Below are positions 40,801 to 50,024 of a stretch of 64,000 bases of DNA, piece after piece. The stretch lies in NCBI RefSeq assembly GCF_900103975.1, contig NZ_FNIR01000009.1:1-64000 (forward strand), given 5' to 3'. Within the stretch, counting starts at the first letter, position 1; each line of letters opens with the position of its first letter. The notes beneath the pieces were generated by a model. The model was not told where the DNA came from. It saw only the letters and a list, made by a program, of their open reading frames with translations, and searched no databases. The translations under genes and the position numbers were made by a program. Source of the stretch: Klenkia soli. Lineage in GTDB: Bacteria; Actinomycetota; Actinomycetes; Mycobacteriales; Geodermatophilaceae.

Positions 40801-43800
40801 GAGGTGCCCTCCGCGGTGTGGTCCGGTGCGCTCTGGGTGGTGTCGGCGCCGGAGTCCTCACCGGTCATGTTCGTCTCCTCGACCGGCGAGCGCCCGCCGA
40901 CCGGCACCCGTCCGCTGGGTACCCCGGCGCGCTGCCGGTAGGACTCCACGAAGTCGACCAGCGCCGGACCCCGCGCGCGGCGGCCGGGCTGGATGTCGCA
41001 GGTGGCGACCTTGGACTCCTGGATGTGCACGTTGGGGTCCATCACCACGCCGAACAGGTCGTTGCCGCTGTCGCCGGTGGAGATGCCCTGCTCGCCCCAG
41101 TGGTACGGGACGCCGATCTGGTGCACGACCTTGCCGCCGCCGACCTTGAGGGGACGCATGCGTTCGGTGACCAGCACCTTGGCCTCGATCGCCGTGCGGG
41201 CGCTGACCAGCGTGGCCCAGCCGCCGTTCTCCAGCCCGCGCTCCTCGGCCAGCTGGGGGCTGACCTCGACGAAGAACTCGGGCTGCAGCTCGGCCAGGTA
41301 GGGCAGCGTGCGGCTCATGCCGCCGGCCGTGTGGTGCTCGGTCAGCCGGTACGTGGTGAACGCGTACGGGTAGACGTCGCTGGTCGGCGGGTTGCTCCGG
41401 TTCCAGGCCGCCTCGATGACCTCGCGCCCGGGGTTGGCCTGCTGCCGGTAGAGCAGGTTGGGCACCGGGGACTCGTCGGGCTCGTAGTGCGTCGGCAGCG
41501 GACCGTCGGCCAGGCCGGACGGCGCGAACAGCCAGGCCTTGCCGTCGTTCTGCATGATGAACGCGTCGGCACCGCTGATGCCGTCGGGACCCTTCGCGCC
41601 GGGCTCGGGACGGTAGGACGGCGGCTTGGTCGCCTCGAAGTCCGGGACGTCGTGACCCGTCCACCTCTGCGCGTCCTCGTCCCACCAGACGTAGGCCTTG
41701 CGCTCGCTCCACGGCTTGCCCTCGGGATCCGCGGACGCGCGGTTGTAGAGCGTGCGGCGGTTCGCCGGCCACGCCCAGCCCCACTCCGGGGCCACCCAGT
41801 TCTGCTCGCGCCCGGACTTGCGGCGGTCTGACTGGTTGACCTCGTCGGCGTAGACGCCGGTGTAGATCCAGCAGCCGGCGGTCGTCGTCCCGTCGTCCTT
41901 GAGCTCGGTGTAGCTGCTCAGGGCCTTGCCGTCGGGGCCGACGCCGTTGATCTCGCGCAGCACCGCCTCGGCCGACGGCTCGACCAGGGGCCCGTGGGTG
42001 GGGTAGTCCCAGGTCAGCGCCTGCAGGCCGGCATCACGCGGGTCGGTGGAGTCACGCAGCCGGTCGCGCAGGATCCGGCCCAGGTGGAAGTAGAACCACA
42101 GGTCGCTGCGGGCGTCGTCCGGCGGCTCGATCGCCTGGCGGTGCCACTGCAGCACGCGCTGGGTGTTGGTGAAGGTGCCTTCCTTCTCCGTGTGCGTGGC
42201 CGCCGGCATGAAGAAGACCTCGGTGCCGATGTCCTCGGTGACCAGCTCGCCGGTCTCGATCTCGGGCGCGGTCTTCCAGAAGGTGGCCGACTCGATCATC
42301 TGCAGGTCGCGGACGACGAGCCAGTCCAGGTTGGCCAGACCCAGGCGCTGCATCTTGCCGTTGGCGTGCCCGACCGCCGGGTTCTCGCCGACCAGGAAGT
42401 AGCCCGGGATCTTGCCCTGGATCATGTCGGCGACCTGGCGGTAGGAGCCGTGGTCACCGTTGATCTTGGGCAGGAGGTCGAAGCAGAAGTCGTTCTCCGC
42501 CGTCGCGGCGTCGCCGAACCAGGCCTTGAGCAGGCTGACCATGTAGGCGCGGGTGCCGCCCCAGAAACCGACCATCTGGTCGCCGACCTCGCAGAACTCG
42601 TCCAGCGAGGTGTGCTGGCCGGCGTGCGGCATCGGCAGGTAGCCCGGCAGCAGGTTGTACAGCGTCGGGATGTCGGTGGAGCCCTGGATGGAGGCGTGCC
42701 CGCGCAGGGCGAGGATGCCGCCGCCGGGCCGGCCCATGTTGCCCAGCAGCGCCTGGAGGATGCCGGCCGTGCGGATGTACTGGACGCCGACCGTGTGGTG
42801 GGTCCAGCCGACCGAGTAGACCCAGGCCGTCGTCCGCTCGCGGTTGCTGTTGGCGGTCACCGCGCGGGCGACGTCGAGGAACACCTCGGGCTCGATGCCG
42901 CAGATGTCGGCGACCATCTGCGGGGTGTAGCGGGCGAAGTGCCGCTTCATCACCTGGTAGACGCTGCGCGGGTGCTGCAGCGTCGGGTCGGTGGCCGGCT
43001 GGCCGATGCGCTCGGGGTGCTCGACGTCGGCCTCACCCGTCGCGCTGGGTTCGAACGCCCCCTCGAACTGCCACGACGCGTCGTCGTAGCTCTTGGAGTC
43101 GGCGTCCCAGCCGGAGAACAGGCCGTCCAGGTCCTCGGTGTCGACGAAGTCCTCGCCGACCAGGGACGACGCGTTGGTGTAGGCCAGCACGTAGTCGCGG
43201 AAGTCGAGCTCGTTGTCCAGGACGTAGCTGATCAGCCCGCCGAGGAACGCGATGTCGGTGCCCGCGCGCAGCGGCACGTGGGTGTCGGCCACCGCCGAGG
43301 TGCGCGTGAAGCGCGGGTCGATGTGGATGACCTTCGCCCCGCGCGCCTTCGCCTCCATCACCCACTGGAACCCGACCGGATGGCACTCGGCCATGTTCGA
43401 GCCCTCGATGACGATGCAGTCGGCGTTGACCAGGTCCTGCTGGAACCCGGTGGCCCCGCCGCGGCCGTACGTGGCACCCAGACCGGGCACCGTGGCGGAG
43501 TGCTATATGCGCGCCTGGTTCTCGATCTGGATCGCGCCCATGGCGCTGTACAGCTTCTTCATCAGGTAGTTCTCTTCGTTGTCCAGCGTCGCGCCGCCGA
43601 GGCTGGCGATCCCCATCGTGCGGTTGACGCGCTGGTCGCCGTCGAACTCCTGCCAGCCCTTCTCGCGGGCGGCCATGACCCGGTCGGCGATCATCTCCAT
43701 CGCCTCGTCGAGGGCGAGGTCCTCCCACTCGGTGCCGTGCGGACGGCGGTACTTCACCGTCGTCACCCGGCTCGGCGAGGTGACCAGCGACTTGCTCGCG

Positions 43801-44063
43801 CTGCCCTTCGGGCACAGCCGGCCGCGGCTGATCGGCGAGTCCGGGTCGCCCTCGATCTGCACGATCTGCTCGTCCTTGACGAACACCCGCTGCCCGCAGC
43901 CCACCGCGCAGTACGGGCAGATGGACTTGACCACGCGGTCGGCGGTCGCCGTGCGGCTGGTCACCTGCTCCGTCTTCCTGCTCCGGGCAGCCTGCCCCCG
44001 GCCGAGCGGATCGCTGCCGGTGAGCTGCCGGAACACCGGCCAGGAGTCGAGCCAGGTCTTCAC
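40797..44063 (-). CDS. Formate dehydrogenase catalytic subunit, selenocysteine encoded by UAG
   Basis: 1088 residues if the in-frame TAG at 43505-43503 is read as selenocysteine 187. The N-terminal 4Fe-4S motif is CPYCAVGCG followed by GRLCPKG. The active site reads ENQARI-U-HSATV, matching ENQARV-U-HGPTV of E. coli FdoG, and the frame continues for 902 codons with normal molybdopterin-dinucleotide FDH sequence (GWTHHTVGVQYIRTAGILQ, GNMGRPGGGI, GENPAVGHANGKMQ). A SECIS-like hairpin follows at once. No Tat signal is seen (starts MKTWLDSWPVFRQLTG), so formate oxidation is probably cytoplasmic. The molybdenum or tungsten bis-guanine cofactor is expected by family. GTG start with no strong ribosome site. 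First gene of the fdh operon; 4-bp overlap with FdhB. Confidence 0.92.
43466..43505 (-). promoter_or_regulatory. SECIS-like element downstream of the UAG codon
   Basis: Reading the minus strand, UAG is followed by 18 bases, then GGUCU as the apical loop (43484-43480). The loop is closed by a 7-bp stem GGUGCCC/GGGUGCC that includes two G-U pairs. E. coli fdhF has the same GGUCU loop also 18 bases after its UGA. This is the bacterial SelB-binding geometry and supports recoding of the TAG. Confidence 0.85.
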
Positions 44064-44114
44064 CCGGCCGATGGTGCCACCGCTGCACGCCCGGCGCCCT
44101 CCCGGCCCGGCGGA

Positions 44115-44324
44115 TCAGCGGGCGGGACGGCGGGCCAGCAGGACCAGGGCCACCATCGCCAGCACCCACCCGACCAGCACCGGGACGTCGCCGGCGTGCA
44201 GACCGTGGCTGTAGGTCACCGGGAGGACGACGGGACCGTCCGTCTCGTAGGGCCCAGTCACCAGCTGCACCGCGAAGACCGTGAGCACCAGGGCGACGAC
44301 ACCGGCACACACCCAGGTCCGCAT
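44115..44324 (-). CDS. Small two-helix membrane protein
   Basis: 69 residues: a hydrophobic segment at about 5-23 (VCAGVVALVLTVFAVQLV), a loop TGPYETDGPVVLPVTYSHGLHAGD, and a second segment at about 50-64, ending RRPAR. Third positions are G/C-rich. It lies 52 bp upstream of the formate dehydrogenase operon on the same strand and may belong to it, but the start (ATG 44324) has a poor ribosome site. Function unknown. Confidence 0.5.
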   Translation of the reverse strand: MRTWVCAGVVALVLTVFAVQLVTGPYETDGPVVLPVTYSHGLHAGDVPVLVGWVLAMVALVLLARRPAR

Positions 44325-44521
44325 CGCCGCACGGTACGTCCGATCCGCGTCCGTCGGGGGTCGGGGCACCGGTCCCTCGTCGCCCCACGAGTCACCACGC
44401 GCCCCTCCTGCCGCGTGTCGGCGCGACACGCCCGGACGGACTGTTCCCAGTCGCCTCCGGAGTGTCACCATCTCCGCCGACTGGGTGTCGTCGGAGGCAC
44501 CCGCACGGGGAAGGGACCACG

Positions 44522-45724
44522 GTGGACGATCACTCGATCACGCCTCGCCGCGCGTTGCCACCGGTGCCGCCTCCGGGCCGGCAGTCCGGGACGGCCACGC
44601 TGACACCCCCGGCGCCGCCCGCGCTGGACCACACGAGCTGGTTCGACCCGCTGGACCCGATGAACGACTCCGCGGTGCACACCGGCCTGACGGTCCTGGA
44701 CCCGCTGGACGACGGCACCGCCGCCAAGGCCGCCCGCGACCTGATCCGCGAGTCCGGCCGGCAGCCGGTGCTCGACCAGGCCCTGCTCGAGGCGCTCGAC
44801 GCCGCCGCCAAGGCCGCCGCGGCCCGACGCGCGGTCACCATCGCCGTCCCGGTCACCGCCGAGACCCCCGCGGTCGCCCTGCCCCCGACCACCGTTGCGT
44901 CGCCCGCCGCGGTGGTCGCCTCCGCGCCGGTCGCCGTCCCCACCCCGGCGGAGACGGTCGTCGCCGAGACCGTCGAGCCGGTGCTCGACGTCTCCGCCGA
45001 GTTCGCCCGGCACGACGACCTGGTCGAGACCGGCCGGCACGCGTCCGTGGACGACGGGTGGGAGTACGACAGCACCCGCTACGCACCGGTCCCCGACACC
45101 GGCCGGCACCTCGCCGTCCAGGCCGACGACGACCACGAGGACGCCACCGGGACCGGCACCCCGCTGACCCACCGCACCGTCGTGACCCGCTCCTCCGGCC
45201 GCCGCTGGATCCCCGCGGGGGTCGGCGTGGGCGTGGTCGCCATCGTCGGCGCCGTGCTGCTGACCAGCGGTTTCGGGGCCGATGCCAGCTCCACCAGCAC
45301 CGACGAGGCGGCCCGCACCGGCACCAGCAGCACCGGGTCCGCCACCCCGGCCGCGACCACCCCGGCGCAGCCCACCTCGGGCATGGGCACGATCGACCTC
45401 TCCGGACCGGTGGTCGTCGACACCGAGGACGCCGGCCAGCCCACGGCGAGCACCGCACGCAGCACGGCCGCCGTCCAGCCCCAGGTGGCCGCCCCGCCGG
45501 CGGCCCGCACGAGCTCCAGCGCCCCGGCGGTGTCCGGCAGCGGCTCCGGCACCGGCACGGGGAGCGGCACCGGCAGCAGCGGGAACACCGGCACCGGCGG
45601 CGGCAGCACGGCCACCACCCCGGCCACCCTCACCGCCTCGACCACGGTGCCCACGACCGCGCCGACGACGACCACCGAGTCCACCGGCACCGAGGCGGGC
45701 GGGAGCACCACCACCACCGGCTGA
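44522..45724 (+). CDS. Single-pass membrane protein with Thr/Ser/Gly-rich exterior
   Basis: 400 residues. The cytoplasmic part (1-235) is Pro/Ala-rich with a helical LDQALLEALDAAAKAAAARRA stretch and repeats of the form DTGRHLAV/ETGRHASV. One membrane segment lies near 238-258 (WIPAGVGVGVVAIVGAVLLTSG). The exterior is low complexity, ending in Thr runs. Known actinobacterial proteins of this build include anti-sigma-like and wall-spanning proteins, but no domain supports either here. GTG start with GGGAAGGGA upstream. A hairpin follows the stop. Confidence 0.65.
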   Translation: MDDHSITPRRALPPVPPPGRQSGTATLTPPAPPALDHTSWFDPLDPMNDSAVHTGLTVLDPLDDGTAAKAARDLIRESGRQPVLDQALLEALDAAAKAAAARRAVTIAVPVTAETPAVALPPTTVASPAAVVASAPVAVPTPAETVVAETVEPVLDVSAEFARHDDLVETGRHASVDDGWEYDSTRYAPVPDTGRHLAVQADDDHEDATGTGTPLTHRTVVTRSSGRRWIPAGVGVGVVAIVGAVLLTSGFGADASSTSTDEAARTGTSSTGSATPAATTPAQPTSGMGTIDLSGPVVVDTEDAGQPTASTARSTAAVQPQVAAPPAARTSSSAPAVSGSGSGTGTGSGTGSSGNTGTGGGSTATTPATLTASTTVPTTAPTTTTESTGTEAGGSTTTTG

Positions 45725-45730
45725 GCGAGA

Positions 45731-45762
45731 CCGCCCGTCACCAGAGCGGGTGACGTGGGCGG
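45731..45762 (+). terminator. Hairpin terminator
   Basis: CCGCCCGTCACC pairs with GGTGACG plus a bulged T and GGGCGG across a short AGAGC-type loop, starting 7 bp after the preceding stop codon. Confidence 0.65.
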
Positions 45763-45867
45763 CGCAGGTCTGGAGACGGAGCAGTCGCGCCCCGGAGGCT
45801 GAGCGGGTCCACCGCCGCCGTCCCCGGAGTGCCGCATGCCCCACCCCCACGCGCCGGCGGTGACCGG

Positions 45868-46068
45868 GTGAACCCGGAGGCCGCGGGCTGGCTGGTCGCC
45901 GCGCTGCTCGGGCTGGCCCAGGCCGCCCTCCTGGTGGACCGTCGGCAGCTGCTGCGCGACCGCCGGCGGCTGCACACCGGCCGTGCCGCGGCCGACCGGA
46001 TCGCTGCGGACCCCACCGCCACCACGGTCAGCTGCTGCTGCACGCCCCGGACGGGCCCGGCCCGCTGA
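45868..46068 (+). CDS. Possible small membrane protein
   Basis: 66 codons from GTG: a hydrophobic first third (AAGWLVAALLGLAQAALLV), then an arginine-rich RRQLLRDRRRLHTGR helix and a C-terminal SCCCTPRTGPAR. Wobble positions are G/C-rich at the start but less regular at the end. The ribosome site is weak (GGTGA). It could be a real single-pass protein; I cannot exclude chance. Confidence 0.38.
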   Translation: MNPEAAGWLVAALLGLAQAALLVDRRQLLRDRRRLHTGRAAADRIAADPTATTVSCCCTPRTGPAR

Positions 46069-46134
46069 CGGTCGCCCTCGTGCCGCCTTCGCTGTCCGTA
46101 GTTGTTCCACAACCCATGTGAGCGCAATCATTTA

Positions 46135-46158
46135 CGGCGTGTCGGAGTGGACACGCCG
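46135..46158. promoter_or_regulatory. Perfect 9-bp inverted repeat upstream of the 46247 gene
   Basis: CGGCGTGTC, six bases, GACACGCCG. It sits 89 bp before the GTG of the next gene in an A/T-richer stretch (46095-46246) that probably holds the promoter. It could be an operator or a terminator of the preceding small gene. Confidence 0.5.
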
Positions 46159-46246
46159 ATTTGGACTGGTCCGTCACGCACTGCGGTCACTACGTTCCAT
46201 CTCCGTCAGCAGCGAATGACACGCATGCAATTCACGGGGGACGACA

Positions 46247-47014
46247 GTGGGCGGACATCGGCACGAGGCCGTGGGCGGCCGGCACGCCGAGCACGAGACG
46301 GTCGAGCGGCCCCTGGTCGACGCCCCCGTGCTGCCCGTCCCGCGCACGCCGCGCACCGGCCCCGCCACCGGCTCCCGGGGTCCCGCGACCGGCTCCCGCG
46401 GCCCGGCCACCGGCTCGCGCGGCCCGGCCACCGGCTCCCGGCGGGCGCCCGGGCGTCGCCGGCACTGGGTGCCCATCGCGCTGGCCATCTGGATCGCCAG
46501 CTTCCTCGCCGTCCCGGCCGCCGTCCTGGTGCACGAGGCCGTGACCGGTGACGACACCCCGGTCGTCGAGGCCGGCGAGACCCACGACGAGAGCGGCACC
46601 GGCAGCGCACCCGCCGCCGGCGACGCCGGTCAGCCCGCCGCCGACCCCGCCGCGCCCGGCGCCCACGCCACCTCGGCCGGCAGCGGCCACCAGGACGACC
46701 CCGCGGTCGCCGGTGCGGTCGACCCCGGCGATCCCGCCGCCGAGGTGGTCCAGGGCCAGGTGGTGGTGCCCGGCACCGCCGTCACGGGGGGCACCCCCGC
46801 CGCGGCCTCCTCCGCCGGCACCGCGGTCGTCCCCGTCGGCGGCGGGGGCAACGTCGCCGCGGCCTCCACCAGCAGCAAGCCCACCAGCAGCAAGCCGACC
46901 AGCGACAGCCCCGCCCCGGTCAGCAGCTCACCGGCCCCCGAGCCCGTGGTCGAGGAGCCGCCGGCCGAGGCCGCCAACCCCGGGCTCGCCGCGCAGGACG
47001 CCGTCACCCCCTGA
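46247..47014 (+). CDS. Single-pass membrane protein with GPATGSR repeats
   Basis: 255 residues. The N-terminal cytoplasmic part holds four exact GPATGSR units and a basic RRAPGRRRH, then one membrane segment (about 75-100: WVPIALAIWIASFLAVPAAVLV). The exterior is Ala/Pro/Ser-rich with SSKPTSSKPTS. GTG start after GGGGGA. Architecture matches the 44522 gene, so the two may be paralogous wall-spanning proteins. No catalytic domain is seen. Confidence 0.62.
   Translation: MGGHRHEAVGGRHAEHETVERPLVDAPVLPVPRTPRTGPATGSRGPATGSRGPATGSRGPATGSRRAPGRRRHWVPIALAIWIASFLAVPAAVLVHEAVTGDDTPVVEAGETHDESGTGSAPAAGDAGQPAADPAAPGAHATSAGSGHQDDPAVAGAVDPGDPAAEVVQGQVVVPGTAVTGGTPAAASSAGTAVVPVGGGGNVAAASTSSKPTSSKPTSDSPAPVSSSPAPEPVVEEPPAEAANPGLAAQDAVTP
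46358..46441. repeat. Four 21-bp tandem repeats (GPATGSR)
   Basis: Four in-frame copies with small synonymous differences (CCC/CCG, GCC/GCG, TCC/TCG, CGG/CGC). Silent changes only, so the peptide rather than the DNA has been preserved. Confidence 0.85.
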
Positions 47015-47060
47015 CGACCGCCCGGGCACGGGCCCGGGAACGCCTGCGGGAACCGCGCCG

Positions 47061-47210
47061 TCAGCGGTCGGCGAGCTCGCGCTGCAGCGCGGTGTCCACC
47101 TCGACCCGTACGCGGTCGTTCCGCTCGGCCGTGCGCAGCGCGCCGCCGATCCACAGCCCCGCCACGCACGCGAGGGCCAACCACACGAAGGGGAGCCAGA
47201 GCCACATCAT
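47061..47210 (-). CDS. Small membrane protein
   Basis: 49 residues. It begins MMWLWLPFVWLALACVAGLW, one membrane segment, and continues into a charged helix (RTAERNDRVRVEVDTALQRELADR). GAGG lies 5 bases before the first of two tandem ATGs. Much longer readings on this strand are shadows of the GGDEF/EAL genes. It is convergent with the 46247 gene and divergent from the c-di-GMP operon. Function unknown. Confidence 0.55.
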   Translation of the reverse strand: MMWLWLPFVWLALACVAGLWIGGALRTAERNDRVRVEVDTALQRELADR

Positions 47211-47372
47211 CGGGACCTCGCCGGGAACTGCTGGGACAGTGCAGGCAACGTACTGGTGAACGCACGGTTCCCCACCCCCCTGCCCGCGAAACGCCGGGAC
47301 CCGATCTCCTCCATGGGGTGAGTTCCGACCGGCGCCCTCAACACCGGCGCCGCGGCGACCGACCAGCACCGT

Positions 47373-50024
47373 GTGAACCCCGAGGTCCCCGGCGCCCCCC
47401 CGATGCGCGCGACGCCCCGTCGCGTCGCCGTCGGGGCGGTGCTGCTGTGCCTGGGCATCGCCGTCTCGGCGACCTGGCCGGCCCCCGCGAGCGACATCGG
47501 GGTGGCGGCCTGCGCGGTCGTGGCCTTCCTCGGCGCAGCGGCCTGGGCCCTCCCGGCGGCCCGGCGCAGCAGCCACCCCGCCGTGTGGGGCTGGTACGTC
47601 GTCGGGTTGGTCGTCGCCGGCGCGGGGGCCGCACTGGCCCTGCACGTGCCCGGCTCCGTCGTCCCCATGACCATGGGCGCGCTGCCGGGTCTGCTGCTCA
47701 CGGTGCTGCCGCTGCTCAGGCTCATCCCCGTCGGCACCTGGCGGCAGCTGCGGGGCCAGCTGGTCAGCTCGCTCCTGCTGTTCCTGGTCTCCTGCCTGCT
47801 CTGCGCGCTGGCGGCCTTCGAGCTGGTCAGCGGGCGCGAGCTGACCCTGGACACCGCCTTCGACGCGACCCTGGTGACCACCGGGATCACCCTCGCCCTG
47901 CTGATCGCGATGGGGCTGCTGGTCGTGTCCAGCACCGCCGGCGAGCTGCGCCGGGTCGCCGTGCTGGCCCTGTTCGGCCAGGTCGCGATCAACCTGGCCC
48001 TGGTGCTGATGGCCTTCTCCGACGAGGCCCACGGCACCACACCCCCGCTGGTGATGACCGCGGTCTGCGCCACCGTCGGGCTGAGCCTGCTGCTGTCGGC
48101 GGCCCTGCTGGACACCGCACCGCCCACCGCGTCGCCGGCGGACACCCCGCCCTCGCTGGTGGCCGCCCTGCTCCCCCACCTCACCGCCCTGGGCGGCGGG
48201 TTGCTGCTCCTGCTCGGCGTCCTGGTCCACGACCGGCTCGGTCTGACCCAGACCGCGCTGGCCGGTCTGGGCCTGGTGCTCCTCGTCGTCCTGCAGACCG
48301 TCTCCTGGCGCGACGGGCGTGACCTCACCCGCCGGCTGCAGCGCAGCGAGGCCTACTTCCGCGCGGTCGTCCGCTCCGCCGTCGACCCGGTGGTCATCCT
48401 GGACGGCCAGCTCACCATCACCTGGACCTCCCCGGGCATGGGCGACATCCTGGGCCGCGAGCCCGGGCGGCTGACCGGCCGGGACGTCCGGGTCGCCGTC
48501 CACCCCGACGACCGGGCCGCGCTCACCGCCGCCCTGCTCACCCCGCAGACCGACCGCGGCGACCGCACGACCACCGCCCGGGTGCGCCGGGAGGACGGCA
48601 CGTGGCGGCTCGTGCAGGGCGTCGTCCGCGACCTGCGCCAGGACCCCGACGTCGGGGCCCTGGTGCTCTACTGCCGCGACATCACCCGCACCGACCCGCC
48701 GGCGCAGGCCGACGCCGGTCTCCGCGCCGCCGTCGGGGGAACCGACCCCGACACCGGACTGCCCGACCGCAGCGCCCTGGTCGCCGACCTCGCCGGGGTC
48801 GTCGCGGCCGGCGCCCGCTCCGCTGTGGTCAAGGTCTGGGTCACCGGGCTGGCCGACGCCCACCGCGGCACCGCAGCGCCGGCGGACGTCGTGGCCGAGG
48901 TCGCCGGGCGCTTCTCCCGCGTGCTGCGCACCGGCGACCGGCTGTTCCGCACCGGGCCGCAGGAGTTCGCCGTGCTGCTGGAGGGCACGATCAGCGACGC
49001 CGAGACGCTGGCCCACCGGCTGGTGTCCACCGTCGGCGCCGACGTCCCGGTCCTGGGTCTGCGGCTGTCGGCGTCCGCCGGCGCCACCGCCGTCGAGGCC
49101 GAGGACCACGAGCCGGTCCAGGTGCTCCGCCGCGCGGCGATGGCCATGGCCAGCGCCCGCACGGCCGGCCCCGGTCGGGTCCGCCGGCACTCGGTGGCCG
49201 CCCTCATCGCCGCCAACCGGCAGGAGGCGCTGCGCGCCGACCTGTCCCGCGCCCTGGACCGGGGTGAGCTGCGGCTGGTCTACCAACCGGTCGTCGACCT
49301 CGCCCTGCAGCGCGCCGGGTCGGTCGAGGCGCTGCTGCGCTGGCAGCACCCCGTGTGGGGCGCCATCTCCCCGGCCGAGTTCATCCCGCTGGCCGAGGAA
49401 TCGACCCTGGTCACCACCCTGGGCCGCTGGATCCTGCACACCGCCACCGCGGCGATCGCCGCGCTGGACCGGCCCGACCTGTCCGTGGCGGTCAACGTGG
49501 CTGCCCGGCACGTGCGCAGCGGCCAGCTGCTCGCCGACGTCCGCGACGCCCTCGCCGCCAGCGGTCTGCCCGGCGACCGGCTGGTCCTGGAGCTCACCGA
49601 GTCGGTGCTGCTGGACGAGGCGCACGTGACCGACGACCTCGAGGCGCTGCGCCGGCTCGGCGTCCGCATCGCGGTCGACGACTTCGGCACCGGGTGGTCC
49701 TCGCTGGCCTACCTGGTGGGCCTGCCCATCGACGTCCTCAAGATGGACCGCCAGTTCCTGGCGTCGGTCGAGTCCGGTCCCCGCCACCAGGCGCTGTGCC
49801 GCTCGGTCCTGCACCTGGGCACCAGCCTGGACATGGACGTCGTCGTCGAGGGCGTGGAGACCGCGCGCGAGCTCCAGCTGCTGCGCGACATGGGGCACCG
49901 GTTCGTGCAAGGCTTCCTCCTCGCCCGGCCCACCGAGCTCGAGCGGCTGGAGGCGACCCTGGACACCATCCCGGTCGCCCTCCTCGCCGGGGCCGCCGAC
50001 GACGTCCGGGAGGTCGCGCTGTGA
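47373..50024 (+). CDS. Membrane PAS-GGDEF-EAL protein: degenerate GGDEF, intact EAL
   Basis: 883 residues. About eight membrane segments (20-310), a PAS domain (about 328-440), a GGDEF domain (about 460-610) and an EAL domain (about 620-870). The cyclase active site reads RTGPQEF instead of GGDEF, so it should not make c-di-GMP, yet the RxxD inhibitory site (RTGD) is kept. The EAL domain keeps VEALLRW, AVNVAARHV, LELTES, DDFGTGWSSLAYL, LKMDRQF, VVVEGVE and QGFLLARP, so phosphodiesterase activity is likely. GTG start with no obvious ribosome site. The stop overlaps the next gene (GTGA). First gene of a long coupled operon reaching 56538. Confidence 0.88.
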   Translation: MNPEVPGAPPMRATPRRVAVGAVLLCLGIAVSATWPAPASDIGVAACAVVAFLGAAAWALPAARRSSHPAVWGWYVVGLVVAGAGAALALHVPGSVVPMTMGALPGLLLTVLPLLRLIPVGTWRQLRGQLVSSLLLFLVSCLLCALAAFELVSGRELTLDTAFDATLVTTGITLALLIAMGLLVVSSTAGELRRVAVLALFGQVAINLALVLMAFSDEAHGTTPPLVMTAVCATVGLSLLLSAALLDTAPPTASPADTPPSLVAALLPHLTALGGGLLLLLGVLVHDRLGLTQTALAGLGLVLLVVLQTVSWRDGRDLTRRLQRSEAYFRAVVRSAVDPVVILDGQLTITWTSPGMGDILGREPGRLTGRDVRVAVHPDDRAALTAALLTPQTDRGDRTTTARVRREDGTWRLVQGVVRDLRQDPDVGALVLYCRDITRTDPPAQADAGLRAAVGGTDPDTGLPDRSALVADLAGVVAAGARSAVVKVWVTGLADAHRGTAAPADVVAEVAGRFSRVLRTGDRLFRTGPQEFAVLLEGTISDAETLAHRLVSTVGADVPVLGLRLSASAGATAVEAEDHEPVQVLRRAAMAMASARTAGPGRVRRHSVAALIAANRQEALRADLSRALDRGELRLVYQPVVDLALQRAGSVEALLRWQHPVWGAISPAEFIPLAEESTLVTTLGRWILHTATAAIAALDRPDLSVAVNVAARHVRSGQLLADVRDALAASGLPGDRLVLELTESVLLDEAHVTDDLEALRRLGVRIAVDDFGTGWSSLAYLVGLPIDVLKMDRQFLASVESGPRHQALCRSVLHLGTSLDMDVVVEGVETARELQLLRDMGHRFVQGFLLARPTELERLEATLDTIPVALLAGAADDVREVAL

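Noticed and set aside
43503-43505. In-frame TAG in formate dehydrogenase taken as a nonsense mutation or two separate genes
   Set aside because: The codon sits exactly at the selenocysteine position and is followed by a GGUCU-loop hairpin 18 bases on; the frame is intact on both sides.
47061-49910. Long open frame on the minus strand (949 codons)
   Set aside because: It is antisense to the GGDEF/EAL gene with no domain content, a product of high G+C. Only its last 50 codons (47210-47061) look like a real small gene.
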